From Bradyrhizobium sp. CCGUVB1N3 (GTDB taxonomy: Bacteria; Pseudomonadota; Alphaproteobacteria; Rhizobiales; Xanthobacteraceae), in assembly GCF_024199925.1 (NCBI RefSeq), contig NZ_JANADR010000001.1:3844001-3908000 (forward strand): a DNA stretch of 64,000 nucleotides, written 5' to 3'. Under the pieces are notes generated by a model, which was not told the DNA's origin, searched no databases, and saw only the letters and a list, made by a program, of their open reading frames with translations. The translations under genes and the position numbers were made by a program. Position 1 is the first letter of the stretch. The number at the start of each line of letters is the position of its first letter. Shown in pieces: positions 26,223-33,798 of this stretch.

Positions 26223-26537
26223 CTAGGCGGTCCCATCCGGAAAATCGGTTGCGATCAGATCGACCAGTGCAGCGACGGCGGCTTCCGCATCACTGCCCAA
26301 CGCCTTGATCTCGATGATGCTGCCATGGGCCGCACGCATGGCCATGATCTTGGCCACGCTCTTGGCATTGATCCACTCGGCCGCACCGGCAACGCGGACG
26401 GAAATCTGCGCCTCGAACTTCTTGGCGAGCTTGGTCAGCTTGACCGCCGGGCGCGCGTGCATGCCGACTGCGTGCACCAGTTGCACGTTGCCCGTGAAGA
26501 TCTGTCCGTTCACATTTGAAGTTTCCAGCATAGCCAT
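26223..26537 (-). CDS. HPr family phosphocarrier protein
   Basis: A 104-residue HPr. The phosphorylated histidine lies in HAVGMHARPAVKLTKLAKKF, and the later EWINAKSVAKIMAM corresponds to the Ser46 region, here with Ser followed by Val. It has about 15 extra N-terminal residues compared with a minimal HPr (85-90). It sits between dhaM and enzyme I and is expected to carry phosphate from one to the other. Confidence 0.9.
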   Translation of the reverse strand: MAMLETSNVNGQIFTGNVQLVHAVGMHARPAVKLTKLAKKFEAQISVRVAGAAEWINAKSVAKIMAMRAAHGSIIEIKALGSDAEAAVAALVDLIATDFPDGTA

Positions 26538-26560
26538 ATTCCATCATCGCTTCGCAGACA

Positions 26561-26953
26561 TCAGTCGGCAGAGAGTTCCTCGGCCACCGCCCGCACCTCG
26601 GCCAGCGAGCTGCCGCCAGCCGCTTCAGTTGCCGCCATCACCGCGCCTTCGACGATCGGTGCGTTGCAGACGACAACCAGATCCCGCCGCTCAGGGTCCA
26701 GCATTTCGACCGCCATTTCGCTGTTGGTTTCGGCGCCGCCGAGATCAACGAGAATCGCAACACCCTTCGCCGACCAGGCGTCATTGATGGCATCGACGAT
26801 CAGGGCGACGCTGGTCCCCAGTCCGCCATCGGGATTGCCGCCGCAGAAGGCGACCTTGACCTCGCTGCCGACCATCTGCCGCACCATATCGGCGGTGCCT
26901 TTGGCGATGTCCTTGGAATGCGAGACGATCACGATCCCCACGGTGTCGTTCAT
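26561..26953 (-). CDS. dhaM: dihydroxyacetone kinase phosphoryl donor subunit DhaM (EIIA-Man domain only)
   Basis: A 130-residue EIIA-mannose-type domain with the active histidine in VGIVIVSHSKDIAKGTADMV near the N-terminus and VAILVDLGGAETNSEMAVEM at the dimer interface. E. coli DhaM is a fusion with HPr and an enzyme I piece; here those parts are separate genes next door. The ATG at 26953 overlaps the dhaL stop (ATGA), so the two are coupled. Confidence 0.9.
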   Translation of the reverse strand: MNDTVGIVIVSHSKDIAKGTADMVRQMVGSEVKVAFCGGNPDGGLGTSVALIVDAINDAWSAKGVAILVDLGGAETNSEMAVEMLDPERRDLVVVCNAPIVEGAVMAATEAAGGSSLAEVRAVAEELSAD

Positions 26954-27573
26954 GGCTGCCCCTCCAGGCTCGCGCATACCGCTTGCAGGAGAAGGCAGCT
27001 CGACCGTGCGCCGGGATCGACATGACCGACGCTGCGAGGTCCGAGGAATGACGCGCGTCCCTTGGTCGCCTGCATCGGCGCAGTCCGCGCCGCGGCCTCG
27101 GCGGCCGTGGCGCGAATTCGCTCGACGATGTCGGGCCGGCCGGCATCCGTCTTCAGCGTCTCCAGCACGGGAACGAGCACGTCGAGCATGGTCTTCTCGC
27201 CGGCGTGAGAGCGGCCGCGTTTGCTCACCGCGTCGACCCCGCTCGCAAAGACTTCGGCGAGATCGTCGGGCAAATGCTTGTCATGCGAGAGCGCTTCACC
27301 CGCGGCAAGAAAGAAGCTGCCGTAAAGGGGCCCCGACGCGCCGCCGACGGTCATCACCAGCGTCTTGCCGATCGTCTTCAGCGCCTCGTCGAATGGCTGC
27401 GCGGAGATCGCGTCGAGCTTGCCGAGCACGGCCTCGAAGCCGCGCTTCATGTTCGTTCCGTGATCGCCATCGCCGATCGCCTGATCCAGCGACGTGAGCT
27501 CCGGCGCACTGGCGATGACCTGCTCAGCGGCCACCTTGACCAGCGATTTGAATGTCTCGGGTTGCAGCGACAT
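26950..27573 (-). CDS. dhaL: dihydroxyacetone kinase ADP-binding subunit DhaL
   Basis: A 207-residue all-helical subunit that keeps ADP bound as a cofactor, is re-phosphorylated by DhaM and phosphorylates the DhaK-bound substrate. The Mg-ADP site is in AIGDGDHGTNMKRGF; VMTVGGASGPLYGSFFLAAG and RGRSHAGEKTMLDVL are further family blocks. The start at 27573 lies ten bases after the ABC ATPase stop, so importer and kinase are one transcription unit. Confidence 0.92.
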   Translation of the reverse strand: MSLQPETFKSLVKVAAEQVIASAPELTSLDQAIGDGDHGTNMKRGFEAVLGKLDAISAQPFDEALKTIGKTLVMTVGGASGPLYGSFFLAAGEALSHDKHLPDDLAEVFASGVDAVSKRGRSHAGEKTMLDVLVPVLETLKTDAGRPDIVERIRATAAEAAARTAPMQATKGRASFLGPRSVGHVDPGARSSCLLLQAVCASLEGQP

Positions 27574-27583
27574 TGAATGATCC

Positions 27584-28609
27584 TCAGTGAACCATGGCGT
27601 TGATGCGTTGCCCAACGCCGTCGAAATAGAGCGGATGCTTCAGGTGCAATTCAACCTCCTGACCGACCTGGAGCGGCTGGCCCGGATCCGCGAGCGTCAC
27701 CAGCGTCTGGCCCTTATAGTCCAGGTGAACGTGATTCTGCTCACCCAGATGCTCGACCCGATGCACGCGGCCGATCAACCGCCCGCCATTGCGCGCGGCG
27801 ATCTGCAGATGCTCCGTGCGGATGCCAATGGTCTCGGTACCGGGCGGAAGGACTATCTCCGAAGCAAGGCGTGCCGGAAGAAGGTTGATCTGCGGCGTGC
27901 CGAGCCGCGATGCGACGTACGTGCTGGACGGGCTCTCGTAGATCTCCCGCGGCGTGCCGAGCTGGAGAAGCTGGCCGTCCTTGATCACGCCGATGCGCGT
28001 GGCCATGGTCATGGCCTCCACCTGATCGTGCGTCACATAGAGTATGGTTGCACCGAGCTCGACCTGGATCCGCTTGAGCTCGAGGCGAAGCTCGGCCCGC
28101 AGCTTCGCATCCAGCGAGGACAGCGGCTCGTCCATCAGGTAGATCGACGGATCCCGCACCAGGGCGCGGCCGATGGCGACCCGCTGCATCTCACCACCGG
28201 ACAGGCGGGTGGCGCGGTTGTTCAGCTTGCTGGCGATGTGCAGAAGCTCGGCGGTCTGTTCGACGCGCTTGCGGATGACCGGCTCCGGAACGCGGTGCGC
28301 CGGCGAGCGCAGCGGAAACGCCAGATTGTCGTAAACCGACAGATGCGGATAGAGCGAGTATTGCTGGAAGACGAACGCGATGTCGCGCGACCCCGGAGGA
28401 TCGAGCGTGACGTCGCGGCCGTTGATCATGACCGAGCCCGAATCGGGTTGCTCGAGCCCGGTGATGAGCCGCAAGGTCGTGGTCTTGCCGGCGCCGCTCG
28501 GGCCGAGCAGGACGAGAAACTCGCCGTCGTTGACCGCAAGCGATAGCTCGCGCACCGCCTCGATCGCGCCAAAACGTTTGTTGATGTTGCGCAGAATGAC
28601 GTCAGCCAT
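27584..28609 (-). CDS. sugar/polyol ABC transporter ATP-binding protein (second ATPase)
   Basis: A 341-residue MalK/UgpC-class ATPase. Walker A GPSGAGKTTTLRL is near residue 40, followed by Q-loop VFQQYSLYPH, signature RLSGGEMQRVAIGRAL, Walker B IYLMDEPLSSLDA, and H-loop VTHDQVEAMTMA. A TOBE domain follows. The ATG at 28609 overlaps the first ATPase gene by 8 bases. Two different ATPases in one importer is the arrangement of the rhizobial glycerol transporter (glpST), so a heterodimer is likely. Confidence 0.9.
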   Translation of the reverse strand: MADVILRNINKRFGAIEAVRELSLAVNDGEFLVLLGPSGAGKTTTLRLITGLEQPDSGSVMINGRDVTLDPPGSRDIAFVFQQYSLYPHLSVYDNLAFPLRSPAHRVPEPVIRKRVEQTAELLHIASKLNNRATRLSGGEMQRVAIGRALVRDPSIYLMDEPLSSLDAKLRAELRLELKRIQVELGATILYVTHDQVEAMTMATRIGVIKDGQLLQLGTPREIYESPSSTYVASRLGTPQINLLPARLASEIVLPPGTETIGIRTEHLQIAARNGGRLIGRVHRVEHLGEQNHVHLDYKGQTLVTLADPGQPLQVGQEVELHLKHPLYFDGVGQRINAMVH

Positions 28610-29699
28610 GGCGAGCGCCTCCCCCGTTCGCGGTGCGGATCGCAAGGCCGCTGCCGGCATCGAACAGCGCCAGCCGTTCGGAGTGAAATTCGAGACCGAC
28701 CGTCTCGCCGATCCGCACCGGCGTGGCTGACGGCAGCCGGGCCGCAACGCGTCCATGCGCGGTGTCGACGGTGACGATCTGATTCGTGCCGAGATATTCC
28801 GCGCCGAACACCTCGCCGCGCACCGGCGCCGCATCGGTGAAGCGGATATGCTCCGGACGCACGCCGAGTACCAGCGGCGCGCTGGCACGGTCCTCGCGGA
28901 TCTCGGGTACGGCGATGTCGGTGTCATGGAAGCTGACCGCGCGATCGCCACAATGCAGGCCGCCCTCAAAGCGCAGGAAGTTCATCGACGGCGAGCCGAT
29001 GAAGTCGGCGACGAACATGCTCGCGGGCCGGTCATAGATCTCCTGCGGCGAGCTGATCTGCTCGACGCGTCCCTTGTTCATGACCGCGATCTGGTCCGCC
29101 ATCGACATCGCCTCGAGCTGGTCGTGCGTCACGTAGATCGTGGTCGCGCCGATGCGATCGTGGAGATCGCGGAGCTCGCCGCACATCAGATGGCGGAACT
29201 CGGCATCGAGGGCCCCAAGCGGCTCATCCATCAGGAAGGCCTTTGGCCGCCGCACCATCGCCCGGCCAAGCGCCACGCGCTGGCGATCGCCGCCCGACAG
29301 CTTTGACGTCTTGCTCGACAAGAGATGCTCGATCCGCAGCAGCCGCGCGGTCTCCTCGACCCGCTGGCGGATTTCGCGGCGGCCCATGCCCTGGCACTTC
29401 AGGGGAAAGCCGATATTGCCTGCGACGTTCATGTGCGGATAGAGCGCGAAGAGCTGGAACACGAAGGCGATGTCGCGGGCGGATGCGCGCTCGAAGGTCA
29501 CGTCCTCGCCATCGAGCAGGATCTTGCCCTCGGTCGGCAGCTCCAGGCCGGCGATCATACGCAGCGTCGTCGTCTTGCCGCAGCCGGAGGGACCGAGCAT
29601 CGCAAAGAAGGTGCCGTCGTCGATCGTGAAGTTCGAGCCTTCGACGGCGGTGAACTGATCGAACGATTTTCGCAGGTTTTCAACGCGGATCTGTGCCAT
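28602..29699 (-). CDS. sugar/polyol ABC transporter ATP-binding protein (first ATPase)
   Basis: A 365-residue ATPase of the same class: Walker A GPSGCGKTTTLRM, Q-loop VFQLFALYPH, signature KLSGGDRQRVALGRAM, Walker B AFLMDEPLGALDA, and H-loop VTHDQLEAMSMADQ. The signature has D-R after LSGG where Q-Q is usual. The C-terminal TOBE region is around residues 240-350. It lies between the small membrane protein gene and the second ATPase gene. It is probably the GlpS-like partner. Confidence 0.9.
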   Translation of the reverse strand: MAQIRVENLRKSFDQFTAVEGSNFTIDDGTFFAMLGPSGCGKTTTLRMIAGLELPTEGKILLDGEDVTFERASARDIAFVFQLFALYPHMNVAGNIGFPLKCQGMGRREIRQRVEETARLLRIEHLLSSKTSKLSGGDRQRVALGRAMVRRPKAFLMDEPLGALDAEFRHLMCGELRDLHDRIGATTIYVTHDQLEAMSMADQIAVMNKGRVEQISSPQEIYDRPASMFVADFIGSPSMNFLRFEGGLHCGDRAVSFHDTDIAVPEIREDRASAPLVLGVRPEHIRFTDAAPVRGEVFGAEYLGTNQIVTVDTAHGRVAARLPSATPVRIGETVGLEFHSERLALFDAGSGLAIRTANGGGARHG

Positions 29700-29709
29700 C
29701 TCTGCCGCC

Positions 29710-29910
29710 CTATTCCGGAAAATGGCTCACGATGACGTAGCCGAGCGTGCCCGCCAGGATCGTCACGAACGAGTAGCTGTAGAGATCGAGCGAGAAGGGC
29801 TGCACCAGCATCACGATGCCGCCGCCGATCAGGATCGTCGCTCCCGTCTCCCAGGGACCGCGCCGGAACCAGCGCATCAAGCTACCATTGGCAATCGCAG
29901 AACCGCTCAT
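29710..29910 (-). CDS. small two-helix membrane protein of the ABC operon
   Basis: A 66-residue protein with two hydrophobic segments, TGATILIGGGIVMLVQPFSL and the YSYSFVTILAGTLGYVIVS stretch. Its start overlaps the permease stop (ATGA), and the first ATPase gene follows after 10 bases. Rhizobial glycerol transporter operons also carry a small membrane protein of unknown function (glpU); this one may be analogous, though I cannot show homology by eye. Confidence 0.7.
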   Translation of the reverse strand: MSGSAIANGSLMRWFRRGPWETGATILIGGGIVMLVQPFSLDLYSYSFVTILAGTLGYVIVSHFPE

Positions 29911-30869
29911 TTGCGTACAGCTCCGAAGGTGATGCCGCGCAACAGATGCTTGCGCAACAGAACGGTGAACAGGACGATCGGGACGACGAACAGCGTGGTC
30001 GCGGCAGCAACCGCCGGCCAGTCCTGTCCGCCTTCGCCGATGATGAAGGGGATGAAGGGCGGCATGGTCTGGGCTTCGCCGCTGGTGAGGAGAACCGCGA
30101 AGGCATATTCGTTCCATGAGAAGATCAGGCAGAAGATTGCGGTTGCCGCGATACCTGTCACCGCCTGCGGCAGCACCACCTTGCGCAGCGCCTGCAATCG
30201 CGTGTAGCCGTCGACCAGCGCCGCCTCCTCGTATTCGCGCGGAATCTCGTCGATGAACCCCTTCAGCAGCCAGACCGCGAGCGAGACGTTGACCGCCGTG
30301 TAGAGCAGGATCATCCCGAGCCTGGTGTCAGTCAGGTTGAGCTGCCGGTACATCAGATAGATCGGGATCGCGACCGCAACCGGCGGCATCATCCGCGTCG
30401 ACAGGATGAAGAACAGGAGGTCGTCGGCAAGCGGAATGCGGAAGCGCGAGAATGCATAGGCCGCAAGCGTGCCGAGGAAGACGGCGAGAAAGGTCGAGCC
30501 GAAGCCGATGATGAGCGAATTGACGAAACGCGGCACGACCTTCGAGGGACCGGCGATCACCATGTCGTGCTGGCGCACGAGCTTGTCGTACCAGGTCTCC
30601 GGCGGCGGCAGCTTTGCGATGAAGTCTGGCGTCTGCCGCGTGCGCACCGTAAACAGGTTCACATAACCCTCGAGCGTCGGCTGGAACAGCACCTTGGGCG
30701 GATAGGCGATGGCGTCGCTCTGCGACTTGAACGCGGTGGCGACGATCCAGACCAGCGGCAGGATCGTGATCAGCGCATAGAGGATGACCAGGCTGCCCGC
30801 TACCGCCTTTGCGCGCGGCGTAGACTCGACGATGGAGTGAGCGGTGGATTTGGCAACAGTGGCGGTCAT
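29907..30869 (-). CDS. ABC transporter permease (MalG-like)
   Basis: A 320-residue inner-membrane permease with six hydrophobic segments starting at AVAGSLVILYALITILPLVW. The EAA loop that contacts the ATPase is EYEEAALVDGYTRLQALRKV near residue 215. It includes a periplasmic insertion (TPDFIAKLPPPETWYDKLV), typical of glycerol/sugar MalG-type permeases. Its ATG overlaps the upstream permease stop (ATGA). Confidence 0.9.
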   Translation of the reverse strand: MTATVAKSTAHSIVESTPRAKAVAGSLVILYALITILPLVWIVATAFKSQSDAIAYPPKVLFQPTLEGYVNLFTVRTRQTPDFIAKLPPPETWYDKLVRQHDMVIAGPSKVVPRFVNSLIIGFGSTFLAVFLGTLAAYAFSRFRIPLADDLLFFILSTRMMPPVAVAIPIYLMYRQLNLTDTRLGMILLYTAVNVSLAVWLLKGFIDEIPREYEEAALVDGYTRLQALRKVVLPQAVTGIAATAIFCLIFSWNEYAFAVLLTSGEAQTMPPFIPFIIGEGGQDWPAVAAATTLFVVPIVLFTVLLRKHLLRGITFGAVRK

Positions 30870-31840
30870 CGCTGCTTCACCTTGTTGAGCACCTTGACGT
30901 AGATGTTGGCTGCACCGAACACGGTCACGAACAGAATGATGGCGAGCGCGGAGGAATAGCCGGTGCGCCATTTCTCGAACGCCGCGCGCTTCAGCGTGAT
31001 CGAGACCAGTTCGGTGGTCGATCCCGGTCCGCCCGAGGTCAGGAGGTTGACCATGTCGAACATCTTGAAATTCTCGATCGCGCGGAACAGCACGGCGAGC
31101 ATCAGGAACGGCACCGTCATCGGCAGCGTGATCGACCAGAACTGACGCCAGGCCGAGGCGCGATCGACTTCCGCGGCCTCATAGATGTAGTCGGGAATGG
31201 AGCGCAGCCCGGCGAGGCAGATCAGCATGACGTAAGGCGCCCACATCCAGGTGTCGACGAGAACGATCGTCCACGGCGCCAGCGCGACCTCGCCGGTCAT
31301 GCTGAACGAGCTCGGCGGCACGCCGGTGAACAGGCTGATCAGGTAATTGAACGGTCCGATCTGCGGCTGGAACAGCAGGGTCCAGAAGTTGCCGACAACC
31401 GCCGGCGACAGCATCATCGGCAGCAGGATCATCGTGGTCCAGAAGCTGTGACCGCGAAACTGACGGTTGATGAGGAGCGCGAGCCCAAACCCGATCACCA
31501 CCTGCAACGCCACCGACGAGATCACGAATTGCGCGGTGGTCTGGAGCCTGATCCAGACGTCCTCGTCGGAGAGAATGTCGGTGAAATTGTCCAGCCCGAC
31601 GAACCGCAGCGGCAAGTAGGACATGCTGAGGTTGAGGCTCGTGAAGGAGAGCCTGATCATCCAGACCAGCGGAAAGATGTTGATCGCGAGCAGAAGCGCA
31701 ATCGTCGGCGCGACGAACAGCCAGGCGATGGCCCGGTCCGACAGGCCGCGGACGCGTCGCGTGGTACGAGATTTGGCGGGCTCGCTCACGCCGGGGATCG
31801 TAACATGATCGGGTTGCAGGATCGTGGTCATCTTGTCCAT
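30866..31840 (-). CDS. ABC transporter permease (MalF-like)
   Basis: A 324-residue permease with six membrane segments from AIAWLFVAPTIALLLAINIF onward and the EAA loop DYIYEAAEVDRASAWRQFWS near residue 220. It pairs with the MalG-like permease to form the channel. A GC-rich palindromic block lies between this gene and the binding-protein gene upstream. Confidence 0.9.
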   Translation of the reverse strand: MDKMTTILQPDHVTIPGVSEPAKSRTTRRVRGLSDRAIAWLFVAPTIALLLAINIFPLVWMIRLSFTSLNLSMSYLPLRFVGLDNFTDILSDEDVWIRLQTTAQFVISSVALQVVIGFGLALLINRQFRGHSFWTTMILLPMMLSPAVVGNFWTLLFQPQIGPFNYLISLFTGVPPSSFSMTGEVALAPWTIVLVDTWMWAPYVMLICLAGLRSIPDYIYEAAEVDRASAWRQFWSITLPMTVPFLMLAVLFRAIENFKMFDMVNLLTSGGPGSTTELVSITLKRAAFEKWRTGYSSALAIILFVTVFGAANIYVKVLNKVKQR

Positions 31841-31854
31841 CGGCTGGGGTTCGG

Positions 31855-31883
31855 CTTCCCCGGGGACACTTTCCCCGGGGAAA
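31855..31883. repeat. paired GC palindromes between binding-protein and permease genes
   Basis: CTTCCCCGGGGAC (31855-31867) is followed by the perfect 14-bp palindrome TTTCCCCGGGGAAA (31870-31883). In the mRNA these can form strong stem-loops in the 71-base gap after the binding-protein gene. Such hairpins commonly raise binding-protein output by stabilising its message or limiting read-through; that role is inference. Confidence 0.6.
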
Positions 31884-31911
31884 CCAGTTAGGTCGATGTG
31901 GCTACCGGCGT

Positions 31912-33270
31912 TTATTGCGAGGCAACCAGCTTGCCCTGCTCCTTGAAGACCTTGGACCAGTCCTTGACCAGGAGATCGAGCGCCTGCTGCGACGTTCCCT
32001 TGTCGGCAACGACGTAGTCATGCGCGCGCTTCTGCATGTCGAGCAGCAGCTGGGCGTAGGACGGCTCGGCCCAGAAGTCCTTCACGATCGCCATCGACTC
32101 CAGGAACTGCGGAGCGAACGGCGCGCTCGCGGGGAAGTCAGGCGCGTTGACGACGGCCTTCAGCGCCGAGTAGCCACCGAGCTGCCACCACTTCTGCTGC
32201 ACGGTCGGCTGCGCGAACCACTTGATATAGGCGAGCGCATCATCCTTGTGGTCAGACGTCGCGACGACCGAGATGCCTTGCCCGCCGAGCTGGGTGAAGT
32301 GACCGTTCGGGCCGGCCGGATTGACGAAGAAGCCGATCTTGTCGCCGCCGACGTTCGGGTCCTTGTAGAGACCGGGGAAGAAGGCGAACCAGTTCATCTG
32401 CATCGCCACCTGGCCGGACTTGAAGGCGTCGAGACCTTCCTGCATGTAGGCGTTGGTCAGGCCCGGCGCGGTGCAGCACTTGTAGAGTTCCTTGTAGAAC
32501 TCCAGCCCCTTGGCGGCATCCGCCGAGTTGACGAAGCCCTGCATCTGGTACGGCTTCTTCGGGTTCTCGTAGTTGAAGCCGTAATTGTAGAGCACGTTGG
32601 TCACGCCCATCGTGATGCCTTCGGAGCCGCGCTCGGTGAAGATGTAGGCGCCATAGACCTTCTTGCCGTCGATCTCGCGGCCCTGGAAGAACGCGGCGAT
32701 CTCCTTCAGCTCGTCAAAGGTCTTGGGCGGAGCGAGATCGCGGCCATACTTGGCCTTGAACGCCGACTGAATGTCGGGCCGCGAGAACCAGTCCTTGCGA
32801 TAGGTCCAGCCCACCGCATCGGCCATCGCCGGCAGCGCCCAGTAGTTCGGCGAGTTCTTCGGCCACTGCGAATAGCCGACGACGGTCGCCTGGACGAAAT
32901 CGTCCATCGAGATCTTCTCCTTGTCGAAGAAGTCGTTGAGCTTGACGTACCACTTGTTCTCGGCGGCGCCGCCGATCCACTGGCTGTCGCCGATGATCAG
33001 GTCGCAGAGCTTGCCGTGCGAGTTGAGCTCGTTGAGAAAGCGATCGGCATAGCTCGTCCAGGGGACGAACTCGTATTTCATCTCGATGCCGGATTGCTTG
33101 GTGAAGTCCTTGCCGAGCTCGACCAGGGCATTGGCCGGATCCCATGCCGCCCAGCACAGCGTGAGCTGCTTTCCCTGCGCCGCGGCTTCGCCGCCGCCCG
33201 TTATCACCAGTGCGGCGGCCCCAAGGACCGCAGACGTCACTGCACCACCTAGCCATTTGAGTCTTCGCAT
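31912..33270 (-). CDS. extracellular solute-binding protein, family 1 (sugar/polyol)
   Basis: A 452-residue periplasmic binding protein with a signal peptide (MRRLKWLGGAVTSAVLGAAA, cleavage likely near AAAQG). The mature part begins QLTLCWAAWDPANALVELGK and has the family-1 pattern of two alpha/beta lobes. It is rich in aromatic residues that could line a carbohydrate site (WVSRKDW-like patches, NWFAFFPGLYK, KWWQLGGYSAL). It is the first gene of the operon, with AGAGG before ATG 33270. The substrate is not readable; the downstream kinase suggests dihydroxyacetone, glycerol or a related polyol or ketose. Confidence 0.88.
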   Translation of the reverse strand: MRRLKWLGGAVTSAVLGAAALVITGGGEAAAQGKQLTLCWAAWDPANALVELGKDFTKQSGIEMKYEFVPWTSYADRFLNELNSHGKLCDLIIGDSQWIGGAAENKWYVKLNDFFDKEKISMDDFVQATVVGYSQWPKNSPNYWALPAMADAVGWTYRKDWFSRPDIQSAFKAKYGRDLAPPKTFDELKEIAAFFQGREIDGKKVYGAYIFTERGSEGITMGVTNVLYNYGFNYENPKKPYQMQGFVNSADAAKGLEFYKELYKCCTAPGLTNAYMQEGLDAFKSGQVAMQMNWFAFFPGLYKDPNVGGDKIGFFVNPAGPNGHFTQLGGQGISVVATSDHKDDALAYIKWFAQPTVQQKWWQLGGYSALKAVVNAPDFPASAPFAPQFLESMAIVKDFWAEPSYAQLLLDMQKRAHDYVVADKGTSQQALDLLVKDWSKVFKEQGKLVASQ

Positions 33271-33798
33271 GTCCGTTTCCTCTCTATCGTTGAACCACCG
33301 AACCCGCTCGGCGCGCGCCCTTTTCGGAACGACGCCAAGACCCTGAAACCGAGTTGATGAGCGATGAGATGATGGAGAACGAGACTGACCGCGCCCGGAA
33401 ACGGGTCCGGACGGGTTGGGCTCCTCCCACACATCAGCTCGATGCGCGATGTTTATTTTTTTGTAGTACTAAACCTATTACTAAATTATCGAGGCCGTCA
33501 AGCCGGTTTTGGCGCGCTCGACCAAAAGCTCACCGCGACCGCTTTCACCCGCGAATTTGCTGCGATGCAGCGGAATAGCAGTGATTTAGGGAGATTCGCT
33601 TCGCGCGCTTGAGCCCGGGCCGCGCCAACGCAGCCTCGCTTCGCGCGGTCGGAGCGCAAGCATCGTGTTTAGCAAATTGTTTTACTGAACGTTCAATGCG
33701 TCGCTGTTCCCACGCTGTGTCGTCGACTGCCTTCGCTTCGGCAACTGCGCTACAGTCAAAGGGGGCTGGCCTGATCGTCGTTCACTTCAGGAGCCCGC
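33271..33798. promoter_or_regulatory. 528-bp divergent promoter region with direct repeat
   Basis: This is the gap between the ABC/dha operon and the Na/Pi transporter gene. An A+T-rich segment at 33451-33490 holds TACTAAA twice, at 33467-33473 and 33479-33485, 12 bases apart, and TAGTACTA. It is a candidate operator for the operon. TGAACGTTCA (33686-33695) is a 10-bp palindrome in front of the transporter gene. No coding region is supported. Confidence 0.4.
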
